DNA from: Chthonomonas calidirosea T49
GTDB taxonomy: Bacteria; Armatimonadota; Chthonomonadetes; Chthonomonadales; Chthonomonadaceae
DNA: 64,000 nt
Assembly (NCBI RefSeq): GCF_000427095.1
Contig: NC_021487.1
Span: forward strand, 186,001 to 250,000
Direction of reading: 5' to 3'
Made by a program: the position numbers and the translations under genes. Below are positions 59,956-64,000 of this stretch, piece after piece. Each line of letters starts with the position of its first letter. The first letter of the stretch is position 1. Below the pieces are notes generated by a model. It saw only the letters and a program-made list of their open reading frames with translations, had not been told where the DNA came from and ran no database searches.

Positions 59956-61665
59956 ATGAGTAGCATAACCGTACCAGGTGCTGTACCGGTTCCAGAAAGT
60001 CGTAAGGAACGAGAGAACTATCTGAACATTCAGCATACTGTAGCATCTTGGCTCTTAACGCTAGACCATAAGCGCATCGCGATCCTCTATCTTGTAGGGA
60101 TCACGTTTATGTTCGCGATAGGAGGTGCTGCTGCCGCGGGCATACGTATTGCGCTGGTAAGGCCGCACGATACCTTCTTCTCGAACGAGGTATACAACAA
60201 GCTGTTCTCTATTCACGGGATCGTGATGGTGTTTTTCTTCTTAGTACCTTCTATTCCTGCGGTGTTCGGCAACTTTGCTCTGCCGCTGATGATCGGGGCA
60301 CGTGATGTGGCGTTTCCACGCCTAAACTTGCTGAGTTGGTACCTCTATATGACGGGCAGCTTCCTCATGCTGCTGGCGATCATGTTCGGCGGCGTGGATA
60401 CCGGATGGACGTTCTATACGCCCTACAGCTCGGTGTATAGCGACACGAACGTCTCTTTGGTGATCTTTGGGGTTTTTATTGCCGGATTTTCCTCGATCGC
60501 AACAGGAGTCAACTTCCTCGTCACCATTCACAAGATGCGTGCTCCTGGCATGACATGGTTCCGTATGCCGCTCTTTGTATGGGCGATGTATGCTACCAGC
60601 ATTATCATGATCCTGGGGACGCCTGTGGTAGCTATCACCCTCTTTCTCGTTGCGATGGAGCGTATTTTTGGGTTCTGCGTGTTTAACCCCGTATGTGGCG
60701 GTGACCCGCTGCTTTTCGAGCACCTGTTCTGGTTCTACTCTCACCCGGCCGTCTACATTATGATTCTGCCTTCAATGGGTGTGGTAAGTGAGGTTATCGC
60801 CTGCTTTTCACGAAAACGCATCTTTGGATACGAGTTCGTAGGTTTCTCCAGCTTAGCCATCGCCCTCCTTGGTTTCCTTGTGTGGGGGCATCACATGTTT
60901 GTAACCGGCGAGTCGATGTACAGCGGCATGGTGTTCTCCTTGCTGTCGTTTCTTATCGCCGTACCGTCGGCTATTAAGGTGTTTAACTGGTCGGCAACCC
61001 TATACAAGGGCAACATATGGTTATCGGCTCCTATGATCTACGCTCTCGGTTTTATCGGGTTGTTCACCATTGGAGGGCTTACCGGCTTGTATCTTGCGTC
61101 TTTGGCAGTTGATGTCCATCTTAACATGACCTATTTCGTAGTGGCCCATTTCCATTACGTTATGGTAGGTGGCGCCATTTTCGGGTTCATGGCGGCCCTT
61201 CATTTCTGGTGGCCTAAGATGACGGGACGCCTCTATCCGGAAAGCTGGGCTAAGCTGGCCGCGTTGATCATGTTCATTGGATTCAACCTCACCTTCTTTC
61301 CTCAGTTCATTTTAGGCTACCTTGGCATGCCGCGACGCTATCACTACTACTTACCGGAGTACCAGGCCTGGAACATTCTCTCTTCAGCGGGTGCAAGCGT
61401 GCTAGCAGTGGGTTACATTATCCCCTTCTGTTACCTACTCTGGTCGCTGTTTAAGGGTGCCCCAGCTGGCAACAACCCTTGGGGGGCAGTTGGGTTAGAG
61501 TGGACGATCCCCTCTCCACCACCCTCTCATAACTACGATGAGGTGCCCATCGTTACCTGGGAGGCCTATGATTATGAGCCGGTGATTCAAGCGGAGCTAG
61601 CTGGGGCGGCCGTAGGCCATCCTCTCATGACGACAGAAGAACCGTATATAAAGGAGACAGAATGA
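59956..61665 (+). CDS. coxA: Cytochrome c oxidase subunit I
   Basis: A 569-residue heme-copper oxidase catalytic subunit with 12 helices. Visible metal ligands are the low-spin heme His in F-S-I-H-G-I-V-M-V, the CuB His and cross-linked Tyr in S-H-P-A-V-Y-I, the CuB pair W-G-H-H-M-F, and the heme pair V-A-H-F-H-Y. The K-channel tyrosine of Y-S-H-P-A-V-Y is present, so this is an A-type oxidase that reduces oxygen and pumps protons. It starts 65 nt after coxB and its stop overlaps coxC by 4 nt. Confidence 0.95.
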   Translation: MSSITVPGAVPVPESRKERENYLNIQHTVASWLLTLDHKRIAILYLVGITFMFAIGGAAAAGIRIALVRPHDTFFSNEVYNKLFSIHGIVMVFFFLVPSIPAVFGNFALPLMIGARDVAFPRLNLLSWYLYMTGSFLMLLAIMFGGVDTGWTFYTPYSSVYSDTNVSLVIFGVFIAGFSSIATGVNFLVTIHKMRAPGMTWFRMPLFVWAMYATSIIMILGTPVVAITLFLVAMERIFGFCVFNPVCGGDPLLFEHLFWFYSHPAVYIMILPSMGVVSEVIACFSRKRIFGYEFVGFSSLAIALLGFLVWGHHMFVTGESMYSGMVFSLLSFLIAVPSAIKVFNWSATLYKGNIWLSAPMIYALGFIGLFTIGGLTGLYLASLAVDVHLNMTYFVVAHFHYVMVGGAIFGFMAALHFWWPKMTGRLYPESWAKLAALIMFIGFNLTFFPQFILGYLGMPRRYHYYLPEYQAWNILSSAGASVLAVGYIIPFCYLLWSLFKGAPAGNNPWGAVGLEWTIPSPPPSHNYDEVPIVTWEAYDYEPVIQAELAGAAVGHPLMTTEEPYIKETE

Positions 61666-62426
61666 GTACCGTAGAACTGGAACATCCCACGTTTGCACCC
61701 CAACATGTGGGGCATCAGTTCGAGGAGCTAGAGCAGCAGAACGACGCCTATATCGTAGGCATTTGGATTTTCCTCGTAACGGAGATTATGTTTTTCGGGG
61801 CGCTTTTCTTGGCGCTCACTATCTACCGTTACAACTATGCCACTGCTTTTGAGGAGGCCCATAACGCCCTTAACTGGAAGCTAGGCATGTTAAACACCTT
61901 CATCCTGCTCACGAGTAGCTTCTTTATGGCTATGGCCGTAAGGGCGAAAACGCTTGACATTCGTTCTCAAGCAAAGTTCTGGCTGGGCCTAACGCTTCTC
62001 TGCGCTTTTGGCTTCCTTACGGTGAAGTATTTCGAGTACTCGGCGGAAATAAGAGAACATCATTTTCCCGGCCCAACCTTTCGTTGGGAGGCTCCTAGCA
62101 AAGCGAACATTGAGGCCAACACGCCGCTTATCCAGATGAGCCAAGCACCGAAAGGAATCGCTAGTTTGGGGAACTATACGCCTCAGCCCATTGAGCATCA
62201 CGCCCATCAACTCTTCTTTAGCCTCTACTTCATCATGACCGGGCTTCATGGGCTGCACGTGCTCGTCGGCATTCTTGTGTTGGGGTGTCTCTGGGTACTC
62301 ATCGCCGTGAAACATCCGGCTGTAGAGGATTACATGCCTTTAGAGATCGGAGGAATTTACTGGCACTTCGTGGATATCGTATGGATATTTCTCTATCCTT
62401 TAGTCTATCTTATCGGGAGGCAATAG
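61662..62426 (+). CDS. coxC: Cytochrome c oxidase subunit III
   Basis: A 254-residue membrane subunit with about six or seven helices, including [13 protein letters not shown] at the family's conserved glutamate, [21 protein letters not shown], and [17 protein letters not shown] at the end. The insert between helices (about 120-175) is longer than usual. It stabilises proton pumping by subunit I. Confidence 0.95.
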   Translation: MSTVELEHPTFAPQHVGHQFEELEQQNDAYIVGIWIFLVTEIMFFGALFLALTIYRYNYATAFEEAHNALNWKLGMLNTFILLTSSFFMAMAVRAKTLDIRSQAKFWLGLTLLCAFGFLTVKYFEYSAEIREHHFPGPTFRWEAPSKANIEANTPLIQMSQAPKGIASLGNYTPQPIEHHAHQLFFSLYFIMTGLHGLHVLVGILVLGCLWVLIAVKHPAVEDYMPLEIGGIYWHFVDIVWIFLYPLVYLIGRQ

Positions 62427-62429
62427 CGA

Positions 62430-62771
62430 ATGGCAACACATGGTTCAACTCACACGCCTGAGGAAGGGCAGCATGTACCTCATGTGGTATCAGCAGGCAC
62501 CTATTTCCTTGTCTACGTGATCCTACTCGTTTTGCTGGTCTTAACGGTGGTGGTATCGCGTTTCGACTTAGGGGCGCTAAACATTATAGTGGCGTTGTTG
62601 GTCGCAGTTGCGAAGACTTCCTTAGTGATCCTGATCTTTATGGGCGTGAAATGGGCCTCTCGACTTGCCTGGATATGGTCGGTGTTTGGGTTTATTTGGC
62701 TTTTAGTGCTGTTTGGTACGTTAGGTGACTACATTACCCGTGAGTGGGTTCACCTCCCAATGGGATGGTAA
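62430..62771 (+). CDS. coxD: Cytochrome c oxidase subunit IV, prokaryotic type
   Basis: A 113-residue protein with three helices and the small-subunit pattern F-L-V-Y-V-I-L-L-V-L-L-V-L-T-V, N-I-I-V-A-L-L-V-A-V-A-K-T-S-L-V and I-F-M-G-V-K-W. It begins 3 nt after coxC and ends the operon; an intrinsic terminator follows 26 nt later. Confidence 0.92.
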   Translation: MATHGSTHTPEEGQHVPHVVSAGTYFLVYVILLVLLVLTVVVSRFDLGALNIIVALLVAVAKTSLVILIFMGVKWASRLAWIWSVFGFIWLLVLFGTLGDYITREWVHLPMGW

Positions 62772-62797
62772 TTTAGGCCTCTGAACCTACTTAGGCA

Positions 62798-62830
62798 GCC
62801 TCCGGTGTACCATCACCGGAGGCCTTTTGT
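62798..62830 (+). terminator. Terminator of the act-cox operon
   Basis: Perfect 10-bp arms GCCTCCGGTG (62798-62807) and CACCGGAGGC (62814-62823) with a 6-nt loop, then CTTTTGTGTTT. Confidence 0.92.
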
Positions 62831-62832
62831 GT

Positions 62833-63528
62833 TTACCAGTAGCTCCAATTGTGGGTGTAGAGAATAGAGAGCCCGAGGAGGAGATTGGTGAGCATGTGGG
62901 CAATAAGGGGTGCCGTGAGGGTGCGAGTGTAGCGAAGGAGAAGCGCATACAGAAGGCCACAGAGAAAAGCTGACAACCACTCCGGGTGAGCGAGCGCAAA
63001 ACAGGCACTGCCGAGAAAGAGAGCGGTATTCGAGAAACCCTCTAGAGGAAGCTGAAGAAAGTCCTCGTTTGATGTCGTAAAGAGCCGAAGCAAGAAAGAG
63101 CGCCAGAAAATCTCCTCCATGATGGGCACCATGATCACCAGGCCATAGAAGCGTAGGAGAAGGAAAAGGTTTCGTTCCAGTGGTTTTGGTAAAAAGAGGT
63201 AGGGGTCAAAAGCCGAGCGCTGACCAAATGGAAAATGAAACGGTGTTAGCTTATCGAGTGGAATCCAAAAAAGATAGACGGCAAACCCAACACCAAGAGC
63301 CGGTAAAACAGCGGTTGGTTGCCATTGATAGTCCTTTAAGGGTGCGCGGAAAATGCATAGAGCGACAGTGACGGTAATGACTTTAACCGAGTAGACAAGT
63401 GGATAGTTTGTTTTTGGTACCAGGCCTTCAAAAACAGTGAACAGAATAAAGAGGCCAGTAGGAACTATATAATCCAACATAAGCGGATTGCGGAGGCGAG
63501 AAGGAGGCGTATTTGGGGATGGGGACAT
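62833..63528 (-). CDS. CPBP/CAAX-type intramembrane metalloprotease
   Basis: A 231-residue polytopic protein with about seven helices. The start at ATG 63528 overlaps the stop of the upstream gene (T-A-A-T-G). Protease motifs are E-E-I-F-W-R (E-E-x-x-x-R), F-A-L-A-H-P-E-W (F-x-x-x-H) and H-M-L-T-N (H-x-x-x-N/D). The ending T-N-L-L-L-G-L-S-I-L-Y-T-H-N-W-S-Y-W resembles the CAAX-protease-related group sometimes linked with exosortase/PEP-CTERM systems (TIGR03008). No PEP-CTERM protein or exosortase was seen here, so the partner is unknown. Confidence 0.85.
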   Translation of the reverse strand: MSPSPNTPPSRLRNPLMLDYIVPTGLFILFTVFEGLVPKTNYPLVYSVKVITVTVALCIFRAPLKDYQWQPTAVLPALGVGFAVYLFWIPLDKLTPFHFPFGQRSAFDPYLFLPKPLERNLFLLLRFYGLVIMVPIMEEIFWRSFLLRLFTTSNEDFLQLPLEGFSNTALFLGSACFALAHPEWLSAFLCGLLYALLLRYTRTLTAPLIAHMLTNLLLGLSILYTHNWSYW

Positions 63529-64000
63529 TATTTTGCACTCCATTCAGCCAGTGCTTGACCATAGAGTGGATTCGGGCAGATGTGCCAACGATCCAGGCCG
63601 TTGTCGTGCGCAGGTGTCACAGCAATAATGCGCCGGTCAGCGAGGAAATCGAGAGTATATTCTAGCCGATGTAAGCTTTTTTTATCTGCAGGGGGGAGTA
63701 GATCGAAAACGAGACCAGTTGCATGGTAACTAAAGGAGAGGGGAGGCCCTACGTTTGCATGTGGCCGATTCTCAGAAGAGTTCGTACCAGCAACATAGCT
63801 CGAAGCGGGGTTGGAATCGGCTTTTGCAGAAGGTGAGGATGGGTTTAAAAGAAGACAGTCGCCGACAGTGAGCGGCTCCGTACCGCCAAATTGTTTGTAG
63901 AGGGCATTGATGAGTCGAAGTGTGCCGTAGGCTTCAGGGCGTAGAAGCGGGAAACGATGGTTGGACGAGGTGGGGATAGAGATCCGAACATCGGTTAAGT
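63528..64000 (-). CDS. 3' part of a gene with peptidase M15/DUF5715-like signature
   Basis: An open minus-strand frame entering from the right edge and ending at TAA 63530-63528, so only the last 157 residues are visible. It contains G-D-C-L-L-L-N-P, then a polar Ser/Asn-rich insert, then S-Y-H-A-T-G-L-V-F-D-L and later D-R-W-H-I-C-P-N. The S-x-H-x-x-G-x-x-x-D and W-H pattern matches zinc-binding positions of M15 peptidases or the related DUF5715 family. This would suit a cell-wall-acting enzyme, but the N-terminal half is missing and the match is by eye. It is coupled to the protease gene by a 1-nt stop/start overlap. Confidence 0.6.
   Translation of the reverse strand, partial: LTDVRISIPTSSNHRFPLLRPEAYGTLRLINALYKQFGGTEPLTVGDCLLLNPSSPSAKADSNPASSYVAGTNSSENRPHANVGPPLSFSYHATGLVFDLLPPADKKSLHRLEYTLDFLADRRIIAVTPAHDNGLDRWHICPNPLYGQALAEWSAK

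Overview
The window reads as a chromosomal segment of a free-living, aerobic, Gram-negative-type (diderm) bacterium of moderate GC content. It carries a secretin, lipoproteins, an Alternative Complex III plus caa3-type oxidase respiratory cluster, many secreted glycan-active proteins, and a pseudopilus cluster that mixes type II secretion and type IV pilus components. This mix suggests a member of the Armatimonadota (Chthonomonas-like). That placement is an inference from gene content; no rRNA gene is present to confirm it.

Layout. (1) 1-990: a minus-strand pair, an Rrf2/CymR-like regulator followed by cysK (cut by the window edge), behind a near-consensus promoter whose -35 box lies inside a perfect 13-bp palindrome. 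(2) About 991-5856: an AT-richer, gene-poor accessory island made of RHS remnants. Two orphan RHS C-terminal tips share a 119-bp core, then diverge into different membrane-spanning ends. Each is followed by a membrane protein gene, as expected of a polymorphic-toxin tip and immunity cassette. Further downstream lies a decayed RHS fragment. (3) 5883-9744: a minus-strand nucleotide-sugar and envelope-glycan operon (RmlC-like cupin, rfbB, heptose nucleotidyltransferase, UbiA-family transferase, rfbD). (4) 9976-16093: two large secreted proteins (a GH-like multidomain protein and a right-handed beta-helix protein), an initiator tRNA and an exported FmdE-like protein. (5) 16244-18778: an H-NOX sensor followed directly by a GAF-GGDEF-EAL protein, which is a gas-sensing to cyclic-di-GMP module.

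(6) 19025-32535: one long plus-strand operon for a pseudopilus machine: GspE, GspF, pseudopilins G, H, I, J and K, a PilM-PilN fusion, PilO, PilP/GspC-like and a secretin, closed by a strong terminator. (7) 32728-34991: msrB, an esterase, and a convergent membrane-anchored EEP phosphohydrolase. (8) 35220-43717: a carbohydrate-use region with a sugar ABC permease and lipoprotein binding protein (no ATPase in the window), a ROK kinase, two GHMP kinases, an arabinofuranosidase-like GH and a neutral-ceramidase-like hydrolase.

(9) 43703-48880: minus strand, with an arginine-degrading amidinohydrolase and a TIGR00300-type ornithine cyclodeaminase (a split version of the cyanobacterial AgrE/ArgZ enzyme), a large DUF2231/heavy-metal-binding fusion membrane protein, and pyrE. 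(10) 49341-62771: a single respiratory operon, actABCDEF plus an accessory membrane protein, SCO1/SenC, and coxBACD, ending in a clean terminator. Electrons would flow from quinol through ACIII to the cytochrome c domain of CoxB and on to oxygen. (11) 62833-64000: minus strand, a CPBP/CAAX-type intramembrane protease and the 3' part of a gene with an M15/DUF5715-like His/Asp signature.

No insertion sequence, CRISPR array, rRNA or phage gene was recognised.
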